From the NCBI GenBank assembly GCA_020216895.1, contig JAIWOM010000128.1, positions 1 to 5,204 on the forward strand: a DNA stretch of 5,204 nt, read 5' to 3'. The first letter of the stretch is position 1. Every line of letters starts with the position of its first letter. This DNA comes from Microcella sp. GTDB lineage: Bacteria; Actinomycetota; Actinomycetes; Actinomycetales; Microbacteriaceae. The notes below the pieces were generated by a model. That model had not been told where the DNA came from and ran no database searches. It saw only the letters and a program-made list of their open reading frames with translations. The position numbers and the translations under genes were made by a program. Positions 1 to 5,204 of this stretch are shown in pieces.

Positions 1-123
1 GGCCTCGGCGGCGGGCTCGGCGGGAGCATCCGTCGCCGTCGCCTCGGCGGCCTCGGCGGCGGTCTCGACGGCAGGTGCCTCGGCGGCGGGGGCCGCAGTG
101 CCCTCGGCGACAGTGCCCTCGGC
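1..123 (-). repeat. Low-complexity Ala/Glu-rich coding repeat in rho
   Basis: These codons (residues 55–95 of Rho) are nearly all GCC/GAG type and spell short irregular AAEA, AEGT and APAE units. At DNA level the plus strand shows gcctcggcgg at 2–11, 41–50 and 77–86, and gcctcggcggc at 50–60. The segment is probably a disordered, acidic, Ala-rich linker and could vary in length between strains by slippage or recombination. It is part of the rho reading frame, not an independent element. Confidence 0.7.
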
Positions 124-285
124 GTTCTGGGTCTGGGTGATGGCGTCCACAAGCTCTCCCTTGCGAAGTTTGGACACGCCGACGACGCCGAGCTCGGTGG
201 CGAGCTGCTGCAGCTCGGCGAGCTTGAGGGCGCTCAGGTCGGCGGGGACATCCGCGCTCGAGGCGCGGACGATGGGGTCAGTCAC
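1..285 (-). CDS. rho: Transcription termination factor Rho, N-terminal part (runs off left edge)
   Basis: Rho is the hexameric RNA helicase/ATPase that ends transcription of untranslated RNA in the cytoplasm. Only the first 95 codons are visible. Translation from GTG at 285 begins VTDPIVRASSADVPADLS. It then gives a Rho_N (SAP-like) helical domain at residues 17–50, with the pattern LKLAELQQLATELGVVGVSK followed by LRKGELVDAI, which is typical of the start of bacterial Rho. From about residue 55 it becomes Ala/Glu/Pro/Thr-rich low complexity, as expected for the extended N-terminal insertion of actinobacterial Rho. The RNA-binding OB fold and the ATPase domain lie outside the window. The start is supported by AAAGGA at 300–295, nine bases upstream. 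It sits 179 nt after thrB, and rho downstream of thrB is a common actinobacterial arrangement. The assignment rests on the N-terminal domain plus this synteny. Confidence 0.9.
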   Translation of the reverse strand, partial: MTDPIVRASSADVPADLSALKLAELQQLATELGVVGVSKLRKGELVDAITQTQNAEGTVAEGTAAPAAEAPAVETAAEAAEATATDAPAEPAAEA

Positions 286-294
286 GGGTTGGTT

Positions 295-300
295 TCCTTT
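295..300 (-). promoter_or_regulatory. rho ribosome binding site (AAAGGA)
   Basis: AAAGGA on the minus strand lies nine bases before the GTG at 285–283. It is the best Shine-Dalgarno match here and fixes the rho start, since no ATG is available nearby in this frame. A predicted hairpin (304–327) ends three bases upstream of it. Confidence 0.7.
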
Positions 301-303
301 CGG

Positions 304-327
304 CTCCGGGCGCAGATCGCCACGGAG
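304..327 (-). promoter_or_regulatory. Predicted RBS-proximal hairpin in rho leader
   Basis: On the transcript, CTCCG, a bulged U, GGCG, a loop AUCUG, CGCC and CGGAG fold into a stem of nine G/C-rich pairs with a five-base loop. It ends three bases before the AAAGGA of rho. It does not sequester the Shine-Dalgarno itself but may affect ribosome access. In DNA of about 70% G+C such stems occur often by chance, so function is an inference. Confidence 0.4.
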
Positions 328-337
328 AGGGCCCGAT

Positions 338-361
338 GCCTCGCGATCGCGACGCCGAGGC
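338..361 (-). promoter_or_regulatory. Predicted second hairpin / palindrome in rho leader
   Basis: The transcript segment GCCTCG-g-CG … CG-CGAGGC pairs over eight base pairs with one bulged G and a seven-base loop (UCGCGAU). It contains the perfect 12-bp palindrome TCGCGATCGCGA at 341–352, which as DNA could also be a site for a dimeric protein. It lies 53–76 bases upstream of the rho GTG. No U-tract follows, so it is not an intrinsic terminator. Function is unproven. Confidence 0.35.
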
Positions 362-405
362 GGGTGCGCGGATGAGACCGGAAACTGCGGAATCGACCGC
401 GCGAA

Positions 406-464
406 CGCTGGTGGCGCGAGGGGAAGCAGCGGGGCTGCTGGTGAGTGCTCGGGCTGAGGGCGGG
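406..464 (-). terminator. C-rich, G-poor segment after thrB: candidate Rho utilisation (rut) region
   Basis: Directly after the thrB stop, the transcript has 33 C and 12 G in 59 bases, a C-over-G excess of the kind seen in Rho loading sites. A small 6-bp hairpin (AGCAGC-CCC-GCUGCU, 439–425) is embedded but lacks a following U-run, so intrinsic termination is unlikely. A Rho-dependent end of the thr transcript, immediately before the rho gene itself, is possible. This rests on composition only. Confidence 0.3.
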
Positions 465-1418
465 CTAGGCCACGGCCTCGGCCGGATGCGCCACCACTGT
501 AGCACCCTTGAAATCGACGGCCAGCATGTGCACCGTCCACGGCGTGGTGGACTGCCGCTCGATGACGGCCGCTGCCTCGACGCGCTGCGCCGGATCGCTG
601 CACAGCACGAGCACCGAGGGTCCGGCACCCGATACGACCGCAGCGAAGCCCTGAGCGCGCAGCGTCGCGATGAGGGCGCTGGTCGCCGGCATCGCGCTCG
701 CGCGGTAGGTCTGGTGCAGCTTGTCCTCGGTCGCCGCGAACAGCAGCTCGGGGCTCTGGATGAGCGCGGCGATCAGGAGCGCGGAGCGCGAGACGTTGAA
801 GATCGCGTCCTCGTGAGGCACCGACTCGGGCTGCAGCGAGCGGGCGAGCGCCGTCGAGACGGTCACGCTGTCGGGCACCGCCACGAGAAGCGAGACGCCG
901 CGATGCACGGTCAGCCGCTTGTGGCGCGGGCCCTCGGGCGTCGTCCACGCGATGGTGAGGCCGCCGAACAGCGCGGGAGCGACATTGTCGGGATGACCCT
1001 CGAGCTCGGTCGCGAGCCGCAGCAGCTCGTCGCCGTCGATGTCGACGATGCCGTCGAGCAGCCCGCGGGCTGCCATGAGGCCGCCTACGATCGCCGCGGC
1101 CGAGGAGCCCATGCCGCTCCCGTGCGGAATGACGTTGCGAGCGACCAGATCGAGACCGGGCAGCTCGATGCCCCGGTCGGCGAAGAGGTGCGCGATGGAG
1201 CGCACGATGAGGTTCGAGGAATCGGTCGGCACCTCGCCCGCCCCGACCCCGTGCACCTCGACGGTGGCACCGGGCTCATCGCGGACGGCGACCTCGAGCT
1301 CGTCGTAGGAGGCGAGCGCGAGGCCGAGGGTGTCGAAGCCCGGCCCGAGGTTCGCGGAGCTGGCGGGCACCCGCACGGTGACGCGACGACCCCGCAGGCG
1401 CGCATCACCTCCGGTCAC
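465..1418 (-). CDS. thrB: Homoserine kinase
   Basis: This enzyme phosphorylates L-homoserine with ATP to give O-phospho-L-homoserine, the substrate of threonine synthase. It is a cytoplasmic GHMP-family kinase. The 317 residues match the usual length of roughly 300–320. Family motifs are in order: the N-terminal strand [21 protein letters not shown] at 15–35; the glycine-rich ATP loop [17 protein letters not shown] at 97–113; [14 protein letters not shown] at 140–153; DKLHQTYR at 232–239; and the C-terminal GHMP motif [14 protein letters not shown] at 259–272. I chose GTG at 1418, which overlaps the thrC stop by four bases (GTGA) and has AGAGGG seven bases upstream. The ten residues before the first conserved strand are a normal lead-in. 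A perfect Shine-Dalgarno-like sequence lies just inside the gene, so a slightly later start cannot be excluded. It is the last gene of the threonine set. Confidence 0.96.
   Translation of the reverse strand: MTGGDARLRGRRVTVRVPASSANLGPGFDTLGLALASYDELEVAVRDEPGATVEVHGVGAGEVPTDSSNLIVRSIAHLFADRGIELPGLDLVARNVIPHGSGMGSSAAAIVGGLMAARGLLDGIVDIDGDELLRLATELEGHPDNVAPALFGGLTIAWTTPEGPRHKRLTVHRGVSLLVAVPDSVTVSTALARSLQPESVPHEDAIFNVSRSALLIAALIQSPELLFAATEDKLHQTYRASAMPATSALIATLRAQGFAAVVSGAGPSVLVLCSDPAQRVEAAAVIERQSTTPWTVHMLAVDFKGATVVAHPAEAVA
496..524 (-). promoter_or_regulatory. Weak candidate rho promoter inside the thrB 3' end
   Basis: On the minus strand, TACAGT at 501–496 fits TANNNT (four of six bases match TATAAT). 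It is preceded, after a 17-base spacer, by CTGGCC at 524–519, which matches TTGACA at only three of six. Transcription would start near 489 and give a leader of about 200 bases for rho. It was considered because the gap downstream has no TA dinucleotide. One such match by chance is quite likely. Confidence 0.2.
1404..1412 (-). promoter_or_regulatory. Strong internal Shine-Dalgarno-like sequence in the thrB start region
   Basis: GGAGGTGAT on the minus strand, codons 3–5 of thrB, is nine bases fully complementary to the conserved 3' end of bacterial 16S rRNA (GAUCACCUCC). In the thrB frame the next possible starts are CTG at 1397–1395, six bases further on, and GTG at 1376–1374, which is too far. 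The ATG and GTG that touch the motif are in another frame. The motif may cause a pause, or mark a rare CTG start at residue 8. Confidence 0.4.
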
Positions 1419-2497
1419 GCGCCGACCCTCTGCAGCCCCAGCACCGAGGCGACCTCGGCGGTGTCTACCGGCACGACCGTCGGCGAGACCTCGGAGCCGT
1501 CCTCGCGGCGGAGGGCCCACTGCGGGTCTTTCAGGCCGTGCCCGGTGACGGTGAGCACGACGGTCGATCCGGCGGGGATCGCGCCGGCCTCGGCCCGCTC
1601 GAGCAGACCGGCGACCGAGATCGCCGACGCCGGCTCGACGAAGATGCCGACCTCCTGCGAGAGCAGGCGGTGGGCGACGAGGATGCCCTCGTCGCTGATG
1701 GCGCCGAAGAAGCCGTTGCTGTCGTCCCGGGCGGCGAGCGCGAGCTCCCACGACGCGGGGTTGCCGATGCGGATGGCGCTCGCGATGGTCTCCGGCTTCT
1801 TCACCGGCTCGCCGAGCACGATCGGCGCGCTGCCGGCCGCCTGGAACCCGAACATGCGGGGCAGCTTCGTCGTCGCACCCCGGTCGAGCTCCTCGCGGTA
1901 CCCACGGTGGTAGGCCGTGTAGTTGCCGGCGTTGCCGACGGGGAGGATGTGGAAGTCGGGCGCGTCGCCGAGCACCTCGACGACCTCGAACGCGGCCGTC
2001 TTCTGGCCCTCGATGCGGTCGGGGTTCACCGAGTTGACGAGGTGCACCGGGTAGTTCGCCGAGAGGTCGCGGGCGATGTCGAGGCAGTCGTCGAAGTTGC
2101 CCTCGATCTGGATGATCTCGGCCTTGTGCGCCACGGCCTGGCTCAGCTTGCCCATCGAGATCTTGCCCTCGGGAACGAGCACCGCGGCGGTGATGCCGGC
2201 GTGGGTCGCGTACGCGGCAGCCGAGGCCGAGGTGTTGCCCGTCGAGGCGCAGATGACGGCCTTCGCGCCGTGCTCGACGGCCTTCGAGATCGCCATCGTC
2301 ATGCCGCGGTCCTTGAACGACCCGGTCGGGTTCATGCCCTCGTACTTGACGAACACCCGGGCGCCGGTGCGCTCGCTGAGGTACCGCGCCGGGATGAGCG
2401 GCGTGCCGCCCTCGCCCAGCGTGATGATCGGGGTCGCGTCGCTCACGTCGAGACGATCGCGGTACTCGTGCAGGAGCCCGCGCCACTGGTGCGCCAT
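1415..2497 (-). CDS. thrC: Threonine synthase
   Basis: This PLP enzyme converts O-phospho-L-homoserine to L-threonine and phosphate, the last step of the pathway. The 360 residues fit the compact form found in actinobacteria and Bacillus rather than the roughly 430-residue E. coli type. An N-terminal [11 protein letters not shown] (27–37) precedes the PLP-attachment motif [10 protein letters not shown] (56–65), with Schiff-base lysine K62. [13 protein letters not shown] follows at 85–97, the PLP phosphate loop [11 protein letters not shown] at 186–196, and TGHGLKDP at 318–325 closes the fold type II core. The ATG at 2497 shares one base with the hom stop (TGATG) and has AGGAGAAGGA five bases upstream, the strongest ribosome binding site of the four starts. 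Its stop overlaps the thrB start. Nothing is missing or unusual, and no promoter lies between it and hom. Confidence 0.97.
   Translation of the reverse strand: MAHQWRGLLHEYRDRLDVSDATPIITLGEGGTPLIPARYLSERTGARVFVKYEGMNPTGSFKDRGMTMAISKAVEHGAKAVICASTGNTSASAAAYATHAGITAAVLVPEGKISMGKLSQAVAHKAEIIQIEGNFDDCLDIARDLSANYPVHLVNSVNPDRIEGQKTAAFEVVEVLGDAPDFHILPVGNAGNYTAYHRGYREELDRGATTKLPRMFGFQAAGSAPIVLGEPVKKPETIASAIRIGNPASWELALAARDDSNGFFGAISDEGILVAHRLLSQEVGIFVEPASAISVAGLLERAEAGAIPAGSTVVLTVTGHGLKDPQWALRREDGSEVSPTVVPVDTAEVASVLGLQRVGA
1426..1431 (-). promoter_or_regulatory. thrB ribosome binding site within thrC (AGAGGG)
   Basis: AGAGGG sits in the last codons of thrC, seven bases before the GTG at 1418. It supports the start that overlaps the thrC stop, and it suggests coupling of thrB translation to ribosomes finishing thrC. 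It is a moderate match, weaker than the internal sequence at 1412–1404. Confidence 0.5.
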
Positions 2498-3819
2498 CAG
2501 AGTCCTTCTCCTCGCAGAACGCTCGTCACCGCGGTGACGACGCTGCTGCTGCTCAGGGCCGCGACGGTCGCGGCCAGATCGGCTTCGACCGCTTCGTGCG
2601 TGCCGATGACCAGGGTAGCCTCGCCGACCGAGCCCGAGCCCACCGGCTCGGAGACGGCCTGCTGGATCGTCTCCACCGAGACGCCGTGCTGCTGCAGGAT
2701 GCCGGCCACGGTCGCGAGAACGCCCGGCTCGTCGGCGACCGTCAGTGAGATCTGGTAGCGCGTGGTCGCCGCGCTGATCGGCAGCACCGGCAGGTCGGCG
2801 TGCGTGCTCTCGGCCACGCCGGGGCCGCCGACGACGTGCCGTCGGGCGGCCGAGACGACGTCGCCGAGCACGGCCGACGCGGTCTGGATGCCGCCCGCTC
2901 CGGCGCCGTAGAACATGAGCGGACCGGCGGCCTCCGCCTCGACGAAGATCGCGTTGTTGGCGCCGTGCACCGCGGCGAGCGGGTGCGCGAGCGGGACGAG
3001 TGCCGGGTGCACGCGCGCGAGAACGCCGGGCTTGCCCGAGACCGGGTCGTCGAGCAGCTCGCAGATCGCGAGCAGCTTGACGACGTAGCCGGCCTTGCGG
3101 GCGGCGACGACCTGCTCGAGGGTGATGTCCGTGATCCCCTCGCGGTACACGGCCTCGGCCGGCACCAGGGTGTGGAAGGCGAGGCTGGCGAGGATCGCCG
3201 CCTTCTGGGCTGCGTCGTACCCGCCGACGTCGGCGGTCGGGTCGGCCTCGGCGTACCCGAGGGCGGTCGCGGTCGCGAGCGCCTGCTCCATCGACTCGCC
3301 GTGGGCGTCCATGCGGTCGAGGATGAAGTTCGTCGTGCCGTTGACGATGCCCAGGATGCGCTGCACGCGGTCACCCGCGAGCGAGTCGCGCAGCGGCCGG
3401 ATGATCGGGATCGCCCCGCCGACCGCCGCCTCGTAGTAGAGCTGCGCACCGACCTGCGCAGCGGCCTCGAAGAGCTCGGGGCCATGCGTGGCGAGCAGGG
3501 CCTTGTTGGCGGTGACGACGTCGGCGCCGGAGGCGAGGGCCTGCAGGATCAGCGTGCGGGCCGGCTCGAGGCCGCCCATGAGCTCGACGACAATGTCGGC
3601 TCCCACGATGAGTGTCTCGGCGTCGGTGGTGAGCAGCTCGCGCGGGATCGCGGTGTCGCGCGGGGCGTCGAGGTCGCGGACGGCGACGCCGATCAGCTCG
3701 AGGCCGGCGCCGATGCGGGCGGCGAGCTCATCGCGATGCGTCAGCAGCTGGTCGGCGACCTGGGCGCCGACGCTGCCAGCGCCGAGCACGGCGACGCGGA
3801 GGGGTCGGTAGTCGATCAC
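2497..3819 (-). CDS. hom: Homoserine dehydrogenase with C-terminal ACT domain
   Basis: The enzyme reduces L-aspartate 4-semialdehyde to L-homoserine with NAD(P)H, committing carbon to threonine and methionine. It has 440 residues, the usual size for the stand-alone (not aspartokinase-fused) enzyme. An N-terminal Rossmann fold carries GAGSVG at 13–18 and TANKALLA at 103–110, whose K106 corresponds to a catalytic-site lysine in the family. The homoserine dehydrogenase signature spans 184–206, [21 protein letters not shown] in outline, with E191, D202 and K206 as expected active-site residues. An ACT domain covers about 354–436 ([14 protein letters not shown] at 362–375). In corynebacterial Hom the equivalent region mediates threonine feedback inhibition, so the same is inferred here. 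The GTG start at 3819 places the Rossmann strand at the normal distance and has GAGAGGA upstream. hom starts 16 nt after lysA. Confidence 0.97.
   Translation of the reverse strand: MIDYRPLRVAVLGAGSVGAQVADQLLTHRDELAARIGAGLELIGVAVRDLDAPRDTAIPRELLTTDAETLIVGADIVVELMGGLEPARTLILQALASGADVVTANKALLATHGPELFEAAAQVGAQLYYEAAVGGAIPIIRPLRDSLAGDRVQRILGIVNGTTNFILDRMDAHGESMEQALATATALGYAEADPTADVGGYDAAQKAAILASLAFHTLVPAEAVYREGITDITLEQVVAARKAGYVVKLLAICELLDDPVSGKPGVLARVHPALVPLAHPLAAVHGANNAIFVEAEAAGPLMFYGAGAGGIQTASAVLGDVVSAARRHVVGGPGVAESTHADLPVLPISAATTRYQISLTVADEPGVLATVAGILQQHGVSVETIQQAVSEPVGSGSVGEATLVIGTHEAVEADLAATVAALSSSSVVTAVTSVLRGEGL
2503..2512 (-). promoter_or_regulatory. thrC ribosome binding site (AGGAGAAGGA)
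   Basis: This purine-rich sequence lies in the last codons of hom (…LRGEGL stop), five bases before the thrC ATG. With the TGATG junction it argues for efficient re-initiation, so Hom and ThrC should be made in step. Confidence 0.75.
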
Positions 3820-3830
3820 GGCGGGATGGG

Positions 3831-3837
3831 TCCTCTC
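3831..3837 (-). promoter_or_regulatory. hom ribosome binding site overlapping the lysA stop (GAGAGGA)
   Basis: GAGAGGA is embedded in the lysA stop (TGA at 3838–3836) and ends eleven bases before the hom GTG. The spacing is a little long, but no other purine run and no ATG lie in the 16-nt gap, so it decides the start. The overlap suggests coupling to lysA translation. Confidence 0.6.
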
Positions 3838-5204
3838 AGGAGAGCGGGCTCGGGGCGGCGGCCGTCGCGGGGGCGACGACGGGAAGATCGGTCAGCAGAA
3901 CATCGCGGCGCAGCAGGTCGGCCTCGGTCTCGCCGCGCACGATGACGCGAGCGACGCCGTCGCGCACGGCGACGACGGCGGGACGGGCCAGGTAGTTGTA
4001 GTTGCTCGCGAGCGAGAAGCAGTAGGCACCCGTGGCGGGCACGGCGACCAGGTCACCGGGGCCGACGTCGGCCGGCAGGTAGGCGTCGCGCACGACGATG
4101 TCGCCGCTCTCGCAGTGCTTGCCCGCCACGCGGACGAGCACCGGCTCCGCATCCGAGGCCCGGGAGGCGAGCGCGACCGAGTAGTCGGCGCTGTACAGCG
4201 CGGGGCGGGCGTTGTCGCTCATCCCGCCGTCGACGCTGAGGTAGCGGCGCACGGCCGTGGACCGCTCATCGACAGCGACGACGACATCTTTGAGCGTGCC
4301 GACCGCGTAGAGCGTCACGCCCGCGGGCCCGATGATGGTGCGGCCCGGCTCGACGGCAATGCGCGGCAGCGGGATGCCCAGCTCACCGCACACGCCCGCA
4401 ACCGCCCCGACCAGCGCGTCGGCGACCCGCTCGATCGCGGGCGCCTCGTCGGCCTCCACGTAGGCGATGCCGAAGCCGCCGCCGAGGTTCAGCTCGGGCA
4501 CGTCGCCGCCCGCGCGCAGCTCGGCGTGCAGGGCCAGCAAGCGGCGGGCCGCCTCCAGGAAGCCGTCGACGGCGAAGATCTGCGAGCCGATGTGCGAGTG
4601 CAGGCCCAAGAACGACAGGCTCGCGTGGGCGTGGATCGTGGCGACCGCCGCGGGCGCCTCGGCGAGCGGAATGCCGAACTTCTGGTCTTCGCGGGCCGTG
4701 GCGAGGTACTCGTGGGTGTGGGCGTGCACACCCGAGTTGATGCGCAGACGCACCGGCTGCACGCGGCCGTGGCGCTCCGCCGCGGCCGCCACCCGGTCGA
4801 CCTCGATCAGCGAATCGATGACGATCGCGCCGACCCCGGCCGCGACAGCCCGATCGATCTCGGCGAGCGACTTATTGTTGCCGTGCAGCCCGAGACGGGC
4901 GGGCTCGACGCCGGCGGCGAGCGCGACCGCGAGCTCTCCCCCGCTGGCCACGTCGAGGTTGAGGCCCGCCTCGACCATCCAGCGGGCGACCTCGCCGCTC
5001 AGGAACGCCTTGCTGGCGTAGTAGACGCTCGCGCTCGTACCGTGGCGCTCAGCGGCCTCCGCGAACGCGGCCCGGGTGCGGGCGGCGCGGGCACGGGCAT
5101 CCGCCTCATCGATCACATACAGCGGAGTGCCGTGCTCGGCGGCGAGCGCCGTGAGCGCGACCCCGCCGATCGTGATCGCCCCGTCTGCTGCCCGGCGCGC
5201 GCTT
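3836..5204 (-). CDS. lysA: Diaminopimelate decarboxylase (N-terminus beyond right edge)
   Basis: This PLP enzyme decarboxylates meso-2,6-diaminopimelate to L-lysine, the final step of lysine synthesis. About 455 residues are visible. The frame stays open to the edge and encodes DGAITIGGVALTALAAEHG and then TPLYVIDEADAR, the family's N-terminal strand. The GTG at 5116 is therefore an internal valine, not the start. From a usual length of about 460–480, only some 10–30 residues are missing. Numbered from the first full codon at 5203, YYASKAFL carries the PLP lysine K65 (codon 5011–5009). The alanine-racemase-like barrel continues with HSHIGSQIF at 202–210, GGGFGIAY at 241–248 and EPGR at 285–288. 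The C-terminal β domain has SVDGGMSDN at 323–331, CESGD at 364–368 with the active-site Cys contributed across the dimer, and GAYCFSLASNYNY from 392 with the PLP-contacting Tyr394. It lies 16 nt upstream of hom. Confidence 0.96.
   Translation of the reverse strand, partial: SARRAADGAITIGGVALTALAAEHGTPLYVIDEADARARAARTRAAFAEAAERHGTSASVYYASKAFLSGEVARWMVEAGLNLDVASGGELAVALAAGVEPARLGLHGNNKSLAEIDRAVAAGVGAIVIDSLIEVDRVAAAAERHGRVQPVRLRINSGVHAHTHEYLATAREDQKFGIPLAEAPAAVATIHAHASLSFLGLHSHIGSQIFAVDGFLEAARRLLALHAELRAGGDVPELNLGGGFGIAYVEADEAPAIERVADALVGAVAGVCGELGIPLPRIAVEPGRTIIGPAGVTLYAVGTLKDVVVAVDERSTAVRRYLSVDGGMSDNARPALYSADYSVALASRASDAEPVLVRVAGKHCESGDIVVRDAYLPADVGPGDLVAVPATGAYCFSLASNYNYLARPAVVAVRDGVARVIVRGETEADLLRRDVLLTDLPVVAPATAAAPSPLS

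Larger units (their letters stand above)
286..464 (-). other. thrB–rho intergenic region / rho leader
   Basis: This 179-nt stretch is the only sizeable gap in the window. Read on the minus strand, it starts C-rich and G-poor after the thrB stop. It continues through the AT-richer patch around 375–395 (…TTCCGCAGTTTCCGG…) and ends with two predicted hairpins and the rho ribosome binding site. It contains no TA dinucleotide, so no canonical −10 hexamer. There is no hairpin followed by a T-run, so no intrinsic terminator for thrB is seen. Either rho is read through from the thr genes, or its promoter lies inside thrB or is non-canonical. Confidence 0.75.

Noticed and set aside
282..323. A 13-codon upstream frame (GTG at 323, TGA at 284–282) whose stop overlaps the rho start as GTGA
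   Set aside because: It has no adequate Shine-Dalgarno and starts inside the predicted hairpin. It has no run of regulatory codons, and a frame this short is expected by chance.
343..350. GCGATCGC octamer resembling the cyanobacterial HIP1 repeat
   Set aside because: I noticed one copy, inside a longer palindrome, and the genes are clearly actinobacterial rather than cyanobacterial.
425..439. Small hairpin AGCAGC-CCC-GCUGCU after thrB as an intrinsic terminator
   Set aside because: The stem is only six pairs with a three-base loop, and it is followed by C-rich sequence instead of a U-run.
278..628. A 116-codon minus-strand frame spanning the end of thrB and the rho leader
   Set aside because: It overlaps conserved thrB codons in another frame, its product is Arg/Ser/Pro-rich, and it shows no motif.
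336..1913. A 525-codon plus-strand open frame antisense to thrB and thrC
   Set aside because: Its product is an Arg/Gly/Ala/His-rich string with no recognisable domain. It lies wholly opposite genes with clear motifs, and long antisense frames are expected at this G+C.
465..2486. A 673-codon minus-strand frame suggesting a thrC–thrB fusion protein
   Set aside because: The part upstream of 1418 is out of frame with thrC and is Arg/Gly-rich noise. Only the last 317 codons are the homoserine kinase, and thrC has its own intact frame and stop.
1538..2758. A 406-codon plus-strand open frame opposite thrC and hom
   Set aside because: The composition is Arg/Asp/Gly/Val-rich with low complexity. 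It is opposite well-supported coding sequence, which marks it as a GC-driven shadow.
2800..3945. A 381-codon plus-strand open frame opposite hom and the end of lysA
   Set aside because: It shows the same shadow composition with no motif. The minus-strand hom frame is certain.

Overview
The window is about 70% G+C with strong G/C preference at third codon positions. It carries part of a housekeeping amino-acid operon, all on the minus strand, in the order lysA – hom – thrC – thrB – rho. This order, the short threonine synthase, the ACT-domain homoserine dehydrogenase and the Ala/Glu-rich N-terminal extension of Rho point to a high-GC actinobacterium. Microbacteriaceae is my best guess, from remembered protein style only; no search was run.

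Layout, in the direction of transcription (high to low coordinates). 5204–3836 is lysA, diaminopimelate decarboxylase, whose first residues lie beyond the right edge. After 16 nt comes hom, homoserine dehydrogenase (3819–2497, GTG start). Its stop shares one base with the thrC start (TGATG). thrC, threonine synthase (2497–1415), overlaps thrB by four bases (GTGA). thrB, homoserine kinase, runs 1418–465. A 179-nt gap (464–286) follows. Then rho, transcription termination factor, starts with GTG at 285 and runs off the left edge after 95 codons.

How the genes work together: lysA completes lysine synthesis (meso-diaminopimelate to L-lysine). hom, thrB and thrC convert aspartate semialdehyde to homoserine, O-phosphohomoserine and L-threonine. 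Both branches draw on aspartate semialdehyde, and the tight spacing suggests one transcript with translational coupling. The biochemical order is hom, thrB, thrC, so thrC and thrB are swapped in the gene order. The aspartokinase and aspartate-semialdehyde dehydrogenase genes are not in the window. The C-terminal ACT domain of Hom suggests threonine feedback inhibition. Rho is functionally unrelated, but rho commonly sits downstream of thrB in actinobacteria.

I see no mobile element, CRISPR array, tRNA or rRNA, and no undescribed system. The least explained stretch is the thrB–rho gap. It contains no TA dinucleotide (hence no TANNNT −10 box on either strand), has a C-rich/G-poor transcript just after thrB, and has two predicted hairpins, one ending 3 nt before the rho ribosome binding site. 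The long plus-strand open frames are GC-driven shadows of these genes.
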